NCBI GenBank assembly: GCA_036656615.1
Contig: JAVXHY010000008.1
Span: forward strand, 14,094 to 78,093
DNA: 64,000 nt
Direction of reading: 5' to 3'
DNA from: CAUPWF01 sp036656615
Lineage (GTDB): Bacteria; Bacillota; Clostridia; Lachnospirales; Lachnospiraceae
Shown: in pieces, positions 9,010-17,745 of the stretch
How the letters are laid out: every line of letters begins with the position of its first letter
How positions within the stretch are numbered: position 1 is the stretch's first letter
The notes under the pieces: generated by a model
What the model saw: the letters and a program-made list of their open reading frames with translations, nothing else
What the model was told of the DNA's origin: nothing
The model's database searches: none
Program-made: the position numbers and the translations under genes

Positions 9010-10050
9010 CTAATAAAGGCTGATTAATTTCTCACCCTTTTCTACTACCTTTCCTATAATTGATACTTTTGTCTCCATGTTTTTCTTTTCAAAGTCCTTC
9101 ATCATACTTTCAACCGCTTCTTCCGGCACACTAATTAGCAAGCCGCCTGAAGTTTGAGGATCATATAATAGGTCTATAAAATATTCTTCTACCCTTGACA
9201 TGTCAACCATATCTCCTGAATACCCACGGTTTTTATATGTTCCTGCAGGTACCAATCCCATTTTAGCAAATTCCACCGCATCTTTAAAGTAGGCAATGTC
9301 ATTTACTTGAATTTCAAAGGTTACATCACTGGCTTTTGCCATCTCAATACAGTGACCAAGAAGGCCAAAACCAGTAACATCCGTACATGCAGTAACAGGA
9401 TATGCTTCTACTACTTCTTTTCCTTTTTTATTTAAAGTAGCCATTACAGTCTGTGCTTCTTCTATTGCTTCTTCCGATGCCAATTCTGCTTTAATAGCAG
9501 TATTAACTATTCCATTTCCTATTTGTTTGGTAAGAATTAGAACATCTCCAGGTTTGCATCCATAATTTTTGAATATTTTATCTGGATGAACAAACCCAGA
9601 TACACAAAGTCCATATTTCGGTTCGTCATCCTGAACCGAATGGCCACCTACTAATACAGCTCCAGCTTCTTTTACCTTGTCTGCTCCTCCTTTTAGAATT
9701 TCTCCTAAAATTTCCGAATTCAGACAATTCGGAAAGCCTACAATATTAAGTGCGACTTTGGGTTCTCCACCCATCGCATATACATCACTCAATGAATTTG
9801 CCGCTGCTATTTGTCCAAACATATAAGGATCATCTACGATTGGGGTAAAAAAATCAACCGTCTGAATCATTGCTATCTCATCTGTAATTTTATAAACCGC
9901 AGCATCATCGGATGTTTCTATTCCAACAATTAAATTATCATCATGAAAATGTGGCAGCTTGTCCAATACTTGGGCAAGGGTCTCAGGACCTATTTTAGCT
10001 GCTCATCCAGAGGTTTTCGCCATCTGCGTTAATTTTATGTTATGTTTCAT
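9010..10050 (-). CDS. selD: selenophosphate synthetase SelD, a selenoprotein (in-frame UGA)
   Basis: The enzyme makes selenophosphate from selenide and ATP. Conventional ORF finding would start it at 9966, but that misses the catalytic loop. Upstream, ATG 10050 is preceded by AGAGGAG, and the frame reads MKHNIKLTQMAKTSG-U-AAKIGPETLAQ. Codon 16 is TGA (10003-10005), aligned with the catalytic Cys/Sec of SelD, with the essential lysine as K19. The remaining AIR-synthase-like domains are intact (SDVYAMGG, GGHSVQDDEPKYG, TDVTGFGLLGH). Total length is 346 residues. A GGTC-CTGA-GACC hairpin downstream of the TGA can serve as SECIS. Dependence of SelD on Sec makes the pathway self-requiring. Confidence 0.95.
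9971..10005 (-). promoter_or_regulatory. UGA (Sec) codon and candidate bacterial SECIS element in selD
   Basis: On the minus strand TGA (10005-10003) is followed after 12 nt by the stem GGTC-CTGA-GACC with possible further pairing outside it. The distance from UGA to the loop, about 16 nt, fits bacterial SECIS elements, which are read in the mRNA just 3' of the UGA. Stem details are approximate because no folding was run. Confidence 0.6.
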
Positions 10051-10117
10051 TTATTGGTTCTCCTCTCACAAAGCCTGCGATCAGCATATGTCATTAGACA
10101 CATGCCATGCTTATTTC

Positions 10118-10729
10118 TTATGGTTGCAAAATTTTATCTGCACCCGCCATTTTCTCCACAATACTATACATGTTTGTTACCGTACCAACTTCTAATTTAT
10201 CAGTCAATTCATAATAATTCAAACAAGTTCCACAGGTAAGAATTTCCACTCCCTGCTCCTCTAAGCTTTTCAAATCGGCAATAGAATCTGATCCTTCAGC
10301 GGTAAGTGTTGCACCACCATTATAAAAAAGCATCGTCTTTGGCAATGTATCTAATTGCGTAATAGCAAAAATAAAGCCTTTCATTAGTACGGTCCCCAAT
10401 GCATCATTTCCACTACCCATACGGTCAGATGCAAAAACAACTACTGTATTATTAGAAGCATTTGACGTACAAGACACCGTTGAATCTGCAGCTGATGATT
10501 CCTGTAGAATAGTTTCCATTTGAATCGTTACTTTAAATTCCTTATCACCCAGTGATTGCGATGTTACTTTTCCACCTAATCCAGTACCTAATTTGGTTAC
10601 GTTTTGTACTGCAATTTCATTATCTACGATCACTTCAATTGTATCCGGAGCTGTAAGTGCCTGTATAGCCTTCTTTGCTTTGATTACTGGTATAGGACAA
10701 TTATCTCCAATTGCATTAATTGTTATCAT
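10118..10729 (-). CDS. yedF: YedF, sulfurtransferase-like selenium metabolism protein
   Basis: An N-terminal TusA-like domain carries the cysteine C11 in GDNCPIPVIKAKKAI. A C-terminal DsrE-like half carries VVFASDRMGSG and the CGTCL motif near residue 160. This two-domain build defines the YedF selenium-linked family, which is thought to handle Se or S for SelD; the reaction is not proven. I start at ATG 10729 (203 aa), with AAAGGTGG 8 nt upstream, not at GTG 10741, which lies inside that ribosome binding site. It is the first gene of the operon. Confidence 0.9.
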   Translation of the reverse strand: MITINAIGDNCPIPVIKAKKAIQALTAPDTIEVIVDNEIAVQNVTKLGTGLGGKVTSQSLGDKEFKVTIQMETILQESSAADSTVSCTSNASNNTVVVFASDRMGSGNDALGTVLMKGFIFAITQLDTLPKTMLFYNGGATLTAEGSDSIADLKSLEEQGVEILTCGTCLNYYELTDKLEVGTVTNMYSIVEKMAGADKILQP

Positions 10730-10787
10730 GTTAATTACCACCTTTCATTTATGGGCTTGTGTACCCTGTTTTTACACTTATAGATAT

Positions 10788-10816
10788 ATTCTATCATTGT
10801 TTATCCATAAGGTAAA
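10788..10816 (-). promoter_or_regulatory. promoter of the yedF-selDAB operon
   Basis: On the minus strand TTTACC (10816-10811) and TAGAAT (10793-10788) are separated by 17 nt, about 60 nt upstream of yedF. No other strong promoter is seen before the operon's later genes, whose gaps are short. Confidence 0.55.
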
Positions 10817-10929
10817 CCATTCATTCATTGTATTTTTATATATCTTTATAGGCTTTTTCTATAATTCAACGTTCAATGGCATCTGTTTGATTTTCAGTTT
10901 TTGTAGTATACTTATGACATATGGTTTGT

Positions 10930-10935
10930 TATAAT
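10930..10935 (+). promoter_or_regulatory. extended -10 promoter of the methyltransferase gene
   Basis: TGT-TATAAT (TG at 10927-10928) forms an extended -10 element 59 nt before the start codon. No good -35 box is seen at 17 nt. Confidence 0.5.
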
Positions 10936-10994
10936 GGATACGTCAAAACCTTATTACAATACAATTTAACCGATACGAAAGGAATATAATAGAT

Positions 10995-11858
10995 ATGTGG
11001 ATAGCAAATGGATGGAATGAATATGAAGTACTTGACTCATCTAGAGGTGAAAAATTGGAACGTTGGGGAGCGTACATTTTAGTCAGACCCGATCCCCAGG
11101 TAATTTGGAATACCCCTCGGATACAAAAAGAATGGACACATATGAACGGGCACTATCATCGAAGCACACAAGGTGGTGGTGAATGGGAATTTTTCGATCT
11201 ACCTAAGCAATGGCAAATTCACTACCAAAATCTAACCTTTAATTTAAAACCATTCAACTTTAAACATACTGGTCTTTTTCCAGAACAAGCTACAAACTGG
11301 GACTGGTTTTCCGAAAAAATCAAACATGCAAAACGTCCAATTAAAGTCTTGAACCTATTCGCCTATACAGGTGGTGCTACGTTAGCTGCTGCTTCTGCCG
11401 GAGCTAACGTTACCCACGTAGATGCTTCTAAGGGCATGGTTACTTGGGCGAAAGAAAATGCGGCTTCTTCAGGCTTATCTGAAGCCCCTATCCGTTGGCT
11501 TGTGGACGACTGTGTTAAATTTGTCGAAAGAGAAATCCGACGCGGAAGTAAATATGATGCTATCATCATGGATCCGCCTTCCTACGGTCGTGGACCCAAA
11601 GGAGAAATATGGAAAATAGAGGATTCCATTCACCCCTTTGTACAATTATGCACAAAGCTCCTTTCTGATAAGCCTCTATTCTTTCTCATTAATTCTTATA
11701 CTACTGGTCTAGCTCCCGCAGTACTAAGCTATATGCTTGCAGTCGAATTAAAACGATACCATGGTACCATTGATTCTCAAGAAATCGGTTTACCCGTTAG
11801 TGGAAATGGATTGACATTACCTTGCGGCGCTTCTGGCCGTTGGGAATCACAATCATAA
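10995..11858 (+). CDS. class I SAM-dependent methyltransferase (RlmI/PF10672-like)
   Basis: This 287-residue protein has a Rossmann methyltransferase core: NLFAYTGGATLAAASAGA (near 117, SAM-binding loop), HVDASKGMV, WLVDDCVKF and the IIMDPPSYGRGPKGEIW catalytic motif (near 192). The same arrangement is found in 23S rRNA m5C methyltransferases of the RlmI/RlmK type. The N-terminal PUA domain of RlmI is absent, and the substrate is inferred to be rRNA. It stands alone, between its own promoter and a bidirectional terminator. Confidence 0.88.
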   Translation: MWIANGWNEYEVLDSSRGEKLERWGAYILVRPDPQVIWNTPRIQKEWTHMNGHYHRSTQGGGEWEFFDLPKQWQIHYQNLTFNLKPFNFKHTGLFPEQATNWDWFSEKIKHAKRPIKVLNLFAYTGGATLAAASAGANVTHVDASKGMVTWAKENAASSGLSEAPIRWLVDDCVKFVEREIRRGSKYDAIIMDPPSYGRGPKGEIWKIEDSIHPFVQLCTKLLSDKPLFFLINSYTTGLAPAVLSYMLAVELKRYHGTIDSQEIGLPVSGNGLTLPCGASGRWESQS

Positions 11859-11874
11859 CCACCTGTCAAAATCA

Positions 11875-11913
11875 AGGTGTCCCCTTATACACTTTACTGA
11901 AAAGGGGACACCT
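11875..11913. terminator. bidirectional terminator
   Basis: AGGTGTCCCCTT (11875-11886) and AAGGGGACACCT (11902-11913) form a perfect 12-bp stem between two convergent genes. Confidence 0.85.
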
Positions 11914-11931
11914 ATCTTCTTATAAAATCAA

Positions 11932-13776
11932 CTATAAATAGTGTTCTAGCTCTTTCATAACTACTTTCATATCATAAGTATCCATTGGAACAGGAAGTTC
12001 TAAGGATTCCAAGAAATTATTACACACCCTACTCATTGCTTCATGTTCATACAATAGTGTAATTACTTCCCCATTTAATTTAACTACTAAAACCGAGTTA
12101 TTGTTTTTGACTACAATTTCTATATTATCAAATTTTTTTGTCTTAAGGGGAATCATTTTATAGTTTTTGTGAGTCTTTAAAATAGTCATCAAGTTCCTTA
12201 CATGACTGGCATAGTCTTTCATAGTGTAAACAACACTTTCTTCGCATAAATGAGCCGGAAGATTAAAGCTTACTTTTCCTTCCTGTATTTCCTTTGGTGT
12301 ATCAAATGCAAGATATTCCGTCATACACTGTGTTTCTAATAAATATTTATATAAACACACCTTTTCATGGTAATATTCACACAATTCTACTTTTTTCTGT
12401 TTCGTAAATGGATAACGCTCTATCATTTCAGTAAAAACCTCTTCCGGCATAGTACCCAAAGATAACACTGGCAATGCTACAATTGTATCACCTTTTCGCC
12501 TCCCATAATCATACATAATCCTACCAAGCTCTTTAAAGTTCTCTGGTCTTCCAATCTGTATTAATTTCTTACTTCTTTGAAACAGGACTTGAAATTGGTC
12601 ATAATAATAAGACACCAGATATGGTTCTGTAAAAACTAAATATCGAGCTTCTTGTTCTGTTCCAGATACAAAATCTGCCTGAATGCATAATTTATTTGGC
12701 ACTACAAAACTAGTGTGACTAAATGCCCCTGTAGATAACTCCTCTAAATAGTATGAATCTATGGCACCTGAAATCTGTAGTCCTCCCCATCGAAGCACAG
12801 CCTCATGCAGTTCTTCCACCGGGCGATTCAGATTATGAATAATTTTAATACGACTTCCTTTCTTTACTAATAATTTTAATAGACTAATACAAATATCATG
12901 AAATTTTTCATCTGAAAAGAACCATTCTAAGGATTGATTAGAAAAAACGTAACAAGTGTGTACCTTAGAATCCCTTAACAACGTAATCAAAGCTCGCAAA
13001 AGCAATTGTCTAAATCCTATGATTCCTATGTATGCCTGTGTGCCAACTCCCACATCTGGAACAGTTTCAAATATCTGAATTGCCTCTTCTGGCAGTCCAG
13101 TTGTTGGTTTATAATTATCCAAAGTCTTAAATAAACGTTCTATGCGAAGTTGCTCATACTGATATTCCGATGAGCGCAGCCAAGCTGTTACGAGCTTTTC
13201 CAGTAAACTATTATCTACCTCATTTACATCCAATTTACAGCCTGTCATTCGCACTAATTTACTTTTTTGTTCTAATTCCTCACACTCTGTCACAAAGAAT
13301 TTAGCCATCTCATCTACTACCCAATTAGCCGTAGTTGGGACACGAACTCCTGATCGATACCTGCTTACTAACGAAGCATCTATATTGATTCCTCTTGATA
13401 ATTTGATATTAGATATATGAAACATCTCCATAAGACGATTTAATTTTTCCCCAAATCCTTGTATTTGCTTATGTTCATTAATGATTTCTCTTTCGTCTTC
13501 ATTATATAACCAACGCAGGAGATGCTGTTCTATAATATTTCTATCGGAATGTTGTGGTGCATAACATAATTTGCCCATTTGTTCAACTTCTTGTTCCGTT
13601 GCATTTTCTACTATTCCACTTACTATTTTTTTCAAATATACATTATTTCGGTTCGGCAATCTTTTACCAGTTTTATATCTACTCAATAATGTAGCATCTA
13701 CACCCGTCATTAATGCAATTTCCGTTTGATTAAAATCAACCGTTTGTAACAAAGCATTAAGTTTCTCTTTGAACAT
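11932..13776 (-). CDS. 614-aa protein with two XRE-like helix-turn-helix segments, function unknown
   Basis: Two related segments sit at residues about 1-45 and 108-150. Each has a helix-turn-helix of XRE type with SRYKTGKRLP and SRYRSGVRVP endings and a preceding amphipathic helix. The remaining 450 residues contain no motif I recognise. They hold several conserved-looking aromatic-rich stretches (for example FSNQSLEWFFSDEKFHDI) and no membrane segment or signal peptide. GGAGGAG precedes the ATG. It is probably a DNA-binding regulator with a large sensory part. It is monocistronic, between a bidirectional terminator and a TTTACA-18-TATAAT promoter. Confidence 0.75.
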   Translation of the reverse strand: MFKEKLNALLQTVDFNQTEIALMTGVDATLLSRYKTGKRLPNRNNVYLKKIVSGIVENATEQEVEQMGKLCYAPQHSDRNIIEQHLLRWLYNEDEREIINEHKQIQGFGEKLNRLMEMFHISNIKLSRGINIDASLVSRYRSGVRVPTTANWVVDEMAKFFVTECEELEQKSKLVRMTGCKLDVNEVDNSLLEKLVTAWLRSSEYQYEQLRIERLFKTLDNYKPTTGLPEEAIQIFETVPDVGVGTQAYIGIIGFRQLLLRALITLLRDSKVHTCYVFSNQSLEWFFSDEKFHDICISLLKLLVKKGSRIKIIHNLNRPVEELHEAVLRWGGLQISGAIDSYYLEELSTGAFSHTSFVVPNKLCIQADFVSGTEQEARYLVFTEPYLVSYYYDQFQVLFQRSKKLIQIGRPENFKELGRIMYDYGRRKGDTIVALPVLSLGTMPEEVFTEMIERYPFTKQKKVELCEYYHEKVCLYKYLLETQCMTEYLAFDTPKEIQEGKVSFNLPAHLCEESVVYTMKDYASHVRNLMTILKTHKNYKMIPLKTKKFDNIEIVVKNNNSVLVVKLNGEVITLLYEHEAMSRVCNNFLESLELPVPMDTYDMKVVMKELEHYL

Positions 13777-13822
13777 TCAAACTCCTCCCCTTACTATGTT
13801 TTTCATTATGTTTTCTTGTTTT

Positions 13823-13852
13823 ATTATAATACTTATTTGTACCTATTGTAAA
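13823..13852 (-). promoter_or_regulatory. promoter of the twin-HTH gene
   Basis: On the minus strand TTTACA (13852-13847) and TATAAT (13828-13823) lie 18 nt apart, about 50 nt upstream of the start codon. Confidence 0.6.
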
Positions 13853-13977
13853 TCCCGATTTTTACACAATGGCATGATTAACGTTTTTTTTTGCACATTT
13901 GAAGATTAGTGCTCATAGCTCCTTGTATTTATATATTTCCTCTGTTACATTTGAACAATAAAAGGAAGTGATTGCTT

Positions 13978-14586
13978 ATGAAATACCTTATAAAAACAAT
14001 AGATGATAAAAGTTTGCTGAATACCTGCCATCAATTTATTATTCAGTACCCCTTATGGAATACTACAATTTTACCAAATACCTATGGATATTTGGGATTT
14101 GTACCTAACGATGGATTTTACCTCCACATGACATGCGAGGAATCAAACCCACTGCGGACATACACTGAAATGAATGCTCCCGTTTTTAAAGATAGTGCAA
14201 TGGAATTCTTTTTACAGTTATCAACAGATCATGTACTTTCTCCCATTTATTTAAATTTTGAAATGAATGCCAATGGAGCTTTACTTGGTATGTACGGTGA
14301 TAAACGAGAAAAAAGAAATTTATTTTCTTACAAAGAAATTAAATCCTGTGATTGTCAAGCGACTCTTCATGAGTTATTATGGTGTATAGAACTTCACATT
14401 CCTATTACATTACTTCAAAAAGTATATGGAAATATCTGTTTAGCAAAAGGAAGTCTTCTTGCCTTGAATTTTTACAAAGTATGTGAAAATCCTTCCGCTG
14501 AACACTATGGCAGTTTTTCTCTTATTCGTTCTAGCTGCCCAAACTTTCATTTACCTGAATATTTTGCAACCGGAAGTGTTGTGTAA
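13978..14586 (+). CDS. carbohydrate-binding family 9-like protein (CBM9-like)
   Basis: The protein is 202 residues from ATG 13978 (AAAGGAAG 9 nt upstream); a TTG two codons earlier overlaps no better site. The mix of SPIYLNFEMNANGALLGMYG and a YGNICLAKGSLLALNFYKVCENPSAEHYGSFS segment resembles the CBM9-like proteins of PF16011. It has no signal peptide, so it would act in the cytoplasm, which is unusual for a carbohydrate-binding module. Location just before nagB (69 nt) suggests a link with amino sugar or glycan use. The family assignment is by eye. Confidence 0.65.
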   Translation: MKYLIKTIDDKSLLNTCHQFIIQYPLWNTTILPNTYGYLGFVPNDGFYLHMTCEESNPLRTYTEMNAPVFKDSAMEFFLQLSTDHVLSPIYLNFEMNANGALLGMYGDKREKRNLFSYKEIKSCDCQATLHELLWCIELHIPITLLQKVYGNICLAKGSLLALNFYKVCENPSAEHYGSFSLIRSSCPNFHLPEYFATGSVV

Positions 14587-14655
14587 CTATATTTTATGCT
14601 GATAATTATAGGAAGCTGATGAAACACGTTTCCTAACATTGAAAGGAGTATTTTT

Positions 14656-15390
14656 ATGATTCAAATTTATGAGACAACTGATTATAGCAGCATGAGTCGA
14701 AAAGCTGCCAGTATTATTGCTGCACAGGTAATTACAAAACCAGACTCTGTTCTAGGACTAGCTACAGGATCCACACCAATTGGTGCATATCAGCAGTTAA
14801 TCACAGCTTATGAAAATGGGGATTTAGACTTTTCACAAATCCACTCTGTTAACTTAGATGAATATAAAGGTCTTCCAGCAGAAAATGATCAAAGTTATGA
14901 TTATTTTATGCACCACCAGTTTTTTGACCATATCAATATTAAACCTGAAAACACCTTTCTTCCCAATGGTTTAACCGATTCCGAGGAACAGGAATGCAGC
15001 CGTTATGAATCCATCATTCGTTCCTTAGGTGGTGTCGATTTACAATTGTTGGGACTCGGACATAATGGACATATTGGTTTCAATGAACCGGATGAAAGTT
15101 TTCCCAAAGAAACCCATTGTGTAGATTTACAACCAAGCACGATTGAAGCAAACAAACGATTCTTTGCCTCTATTAATGATGTTCCAAAGCAGGCATATAC
15201 TATGGGAATCGGTACTATTATGAATGCACGAAAAATATTAGTAGTTGTCAGTGGTACTGACAAAGCCGAAATTGTAAGAGATGCTTTTTTTGGTCCTGTT
15301 ACACCAACTGTTCCTGCTTCTATCTTGCAAATGCATTCTAACGTAATTCTTGTTGCTGATAAAGCTGCTTGTTCTCAAATACCACACTAA
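14656..15390 (+). CDS. nagB: glucosamine-6-phosphate deaminase
   Basis: This 244-residue protein has the phosphate-binding GLATGSTPIGAYQQL (near residue 34), the proton-transfer NLDEYKGL (near 70) and LGLGHNGHIGFNEPDESF (near 131) containing the catalytic residues. It converts glucosamine-6-phosphate to fructose-6-phosphate and ammonia in the cytoplasm. AAAGGAG precedes the ATG. Together with nagA 88 nt downstream it completes N-acetylglucosamine-6-phosphate catabolism. No PTS uptake system is visible nearby. Confidence 0.96.
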   Translation: MIQIYETTDYSSMSRKAASIIAAQVITKPDSVLGLATGSTPIGAYQQLITAYENGDLDFSQIHSVNLDEYKGLPAENDQSYDYFMHHQFFDHINIKPENTFLPNGLTDSEEQECSRYESIIRSLGGVDLQLLGLGHNGHIGFNEPDESFPKETHCVDLQPSTIEANKRFFASINDVPKQAYTMGIGTIMNARKILVVVSGTDKAEIVRDAFFGPVTPTVPASILQMHSNVILVADKAACSQIPH

Positions 15391-15404
15391 TTATTTCTAC
15401 TACT

Positions 15405-15457
15405 CTCATTGGCAATCATAGAATTCAAGCTTACTTGATTCTACGATTGCCAGTGAG
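15405..15457 (+). repeat. long imperfect hairpin between nagB and nagA
   Basis: The arms 15405-15429 and 15434-15457 pair over about 24 bp around a CTTA loop, with one G-U pair, one A/C mismatch and one bulged T. No T tract follows, so it is not a standard terminator. It ends 9 nt before the nagA ribosome binding site and could act in mRNA processing or in differential expression of the two genes. Confidence 0.65.
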
Positions 15458-15478
15458 CAAATTTCAGGAGTGATTTCT

Positions 15479-16597
15479 ATGATTATCAAAAATGTACTGG
15501 TTTTTAAAGATACAAACTACTTTACACCTGGTCAAATCATAATCGAAAATGGACGATTTTGTAATTCGGCCTCTTCAGAACATGAAGTTTTAGATGGAAA
15601 GGGTTGTTATGCAATTCCCGGATTAATTGACATTCATTTTCATGGTTCTATGGGTTACGATTTTTGCGATGCTTCTGTAGAAGCAATTGCTGCTATTGCA
15701 GATTATCAGGCACAACAGGGAATTACCGCTATTGCACCGGCGACCATGACATTACCAAAAGATCTTTTATCTCAGATTATGTCTACTGCCGCTTCTTATA
15801 CAAATACCTCTGGTGCTACTTTGGTTGGAATTAATATGGAGGGTCCTTTTATCAGTGCAGATAAAAAAGGTGCACAGGCATCCACACATATTATTCCTTG
15901 TGACTCCAATCTATTTCGCGAGTTACAAATGGCATCAAATGGACTAATAAAATTAGTTGACATTGCCCCTGAAGAATCTGGAGCCATGAAATTTATCCAA
16001 GATTTAAAGGATGAGGTGCATATTTCACTTGCACATACTAATGCGGACTATATAACTGCAAAGCAAGCTTATGATTTAGGCGCCTGTCATGCAACTCATT
16101 TATATAATGCTATGTCCCCATTTTCTCACCGTGACCCTGGAGTTGTAGGGGCTGCACGAGATAGTTCTTGTATGGTAGAGCTAATCTGTGACAGCGTTCA
16201 TATCCATCCTTCTGTTGTAAGAGCCACTTTCCAAATGTTTGGAGCTAATCGCATTGTAATGATTAGCGATTGCATCCGTGCAACAGGAATGCCAGATGGC
16301 CAATATACTTTAGGTGGTCAGGATGTTACTGTAATTGGAAATCATGCCACCCTTACTGACACTGGTTCTCTCGCCGGTTCCGTTACGAATCTAATGGATT
16401 GTCTTCGAATTGCAGTAAAACAGATGGGAATTCCTTTAGAGACAGCTGTAACTTGCTCCACCATCAATCCTGCCAGAGCAATTGGCATCGAAGAAAATTA
16501 TGGGAGCATATCCACTGGAAAAATCGGAAATGTCGTACTATTAAATTCGGATTTACAAGTTGAAAAAACAATTATAAATGGAATGATTTATCATTGA
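15479..16597 (+). CDS. nagA: N-acetylglucosamine-6-phosphate deacetylase
   Basis: The protein is 372 residues from ATG 15479; AGGAG lies 8 nt upstream, and the GTG at 15470 overlaps that site. Metal and substrate residues are visible in GLIDIHFHGSMGYDF, NMEGPFISADKKGAQ, SLAHTNADY, ATHLYNAMSPFSHRDPG and the catalytic aspartate in ISDCIRATGMPDG. It deacetylates GlcNAc-6-P to GlcN-6-P, the NagB substrate. The order nagB-nagA is unusual compared with nagA-nagB, and a long hairpin lies between them. Confidence 0.96.
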   Translation: MIIKNVLVFKDTNYFTPGQIIIENGRFCNSASSEHEVLDGKGCYAIPGLIDIHFHGSMGYDFCDASVEAIAAIADYQAQQGITAIAPATMTLPKDLLSQIMSTAASYTNTSGATLVGINMEGPFISADKKGAQASTHIIPCDSNLFRELQMASNGLIKLVDIAPEESGAMKFIQDLKDEVHISLAHTNADYITAKQAYDLGACHATHLYNAMSPFSHRDPGVVGAARDSSCMVELICDSVHIHPSVVRATFQMFGANRIVMISDCIRATGMPDGQYTLGGQDVTVIGNHATLTDTGSLAGSVTNLMDCLRIAVKQMGIPLETAVTCSTINPARAIGIEENYGSISTGKIGNVVLLNSDLQVEKTIINGMIYH

Positions 16598-16600
16598 CTT

Positions 16601-16633
16601 TCTTCCTTAAGTATGATAGTCTCGTGAGGAAGA
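16601..16633 (+). terminator. possible weak terminator after nagA
   Basis: TCTTCCT (16601-16607) pairs with AGGAAGA (16627-16633), followed by GCTTTTG. The stem is short with a 19-nt loop. A second AT-rich dyad, CGAATT/AATTCG, follows at about 16640-16661. Confidence 0.3.
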
Positions 16634-16750
16634 GCTTTTGCGAATTATAATATTAAAATTCGTATATGCTCTATTTTTGCGTACATATAGGACTTTTCTA
16701 TGTTTTAATTATAGTCACATACATATCAGCATACTTAGGAGGTATTCAAT

Positions 16751-17620
16751 ATGAAAGAAAAATATTTTTCAAAAAGAATTATAACGGATGTATTTGCCGA
16801 GCTGCTTGGCAGTATTCTAATTGCTGCTGCCTTATATAATTTTGCCTTATCTGCCAAATTCCCAATGACCGGGTTCTCAGGTATCGCTATGATTTTCTAT
16901 CGCTTATTTGGCCTACCTATTGGTATTACAACGATTGCACTAAATGTTCCTCTTGCAATATTATGTTATCGTTTATTAGGAAAAGGCTTTTTTATTCGCT
17001 CCGTGCGTTGTGTAATTATTTCTTCTTTAATCATTGATTATGTAGCACCATTTTTCCCAATGTACACTGGCAATCGAATGTTAGCGGCTCTTTGTACTGG
17101 TGTTCTAGGCGGTCTTGGTTATGCTCTTATCTATATGCGAAATTCCTCTACTGGGGGTGCTGATTTCATTATTATGTCTGTAAAAGCTATAAAGCCTCAT
17201 CTTTCTCTAGGGAAAATCGCTTTTCTGACTGATGTTGGCATTATTCTTGCAGGTGGTATTATCTTCAAAGATGTAGATGGCATTATCTATGGTATGATTA
17301 TTAATGCAATCTTTGCAATTGCCGTAGATAAAGTAATGTATGGTATCAATTCTGGAAAGATGGCCCTGATTATTACAACTAAAGGGGAGGCAATTACCCA
17401 GGTAATTGAAGAATGCTGCCAACGTGGTTCTACCATATTGAACGCTTTAGGTGGATACAGACAAGATGCTAAAGAAGTAGTCTTATGTGCCTGTAACAAT
17501 AAACAAATGTATCAAGTGGAAAAAGCCATTAAGGAAGTGGATCCTGATAGCTTTTTAATTATCTTAGAATCAAATGAAGTAATTGGAGAAGGTTTTCAAA
17601 TTCGAGATTTGGCAAAATAA
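16751..17620 (+). CDS. YitT family membrane protein (DUF161 + DUF2179)
   Basis: This 289-residue protein has an N-terminal half with five or six hydrophobic helices (for example FAELLGSILIAAALYNFAL and the GGADFIIM turn). A soluble C-terminal DUF2179 domain starts near residue 210 (KMALIITTKGEAITQVIEECCQRGSTILNALGGY). This is the standard YitT layout. The function of the family is unclear; some members affect stress or transport. AGGAGG lies 8 nt before the ATG. Confidence 0.9.
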   Translation: MKEKYFSKRIITDVFAELLGSILIAAALYNFALSAKFPMTGFSGIAMIFYRLFGLPIGITTIALNVPLAILCYRLLGKGFFIRSVRCVIISSLIIDYVAPFFPMYTGNRMLAALCTGVLGGLGYALIYMRNSSTGGADFIIMSVKAIKPHLSLGKIAFLTDVGIILAGGIIFKDVDGIIYGMIINAIFAIAVDKVMYGINSGKMALIITTKGEAITQVIEECCQRGSTILNALGGYRQDAKEVVLCACNNKQMYQVEKAIKEVDPDSFLIILESNEVIGEGFQIRDLAK

Positions 17621-17745
17621 GTGATTGAAGTAGCCGAACCACAGAAACACAATCTTAACTCCACCGTATCCAAATGTATAACAAGTCTCTAATAAAAGAA
17701 AGGAACGTGTGTGTTTATCTTATATAAACATCATACAAAATAAAA

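Noticed and set aside
9010..9966. selD beginning at 9966 as a complete gene
   Set aside because: This start omits the catalytic loop; the frame continues upstream through one in-frame TGA to a good start at 10050.
17700..17745. six-codon leader peptide upstream of the EamA permease
   Set aside because: An AAAGGAAC-GTG frame ending in TAA is visible, but nothing else supports it as an attenuator.
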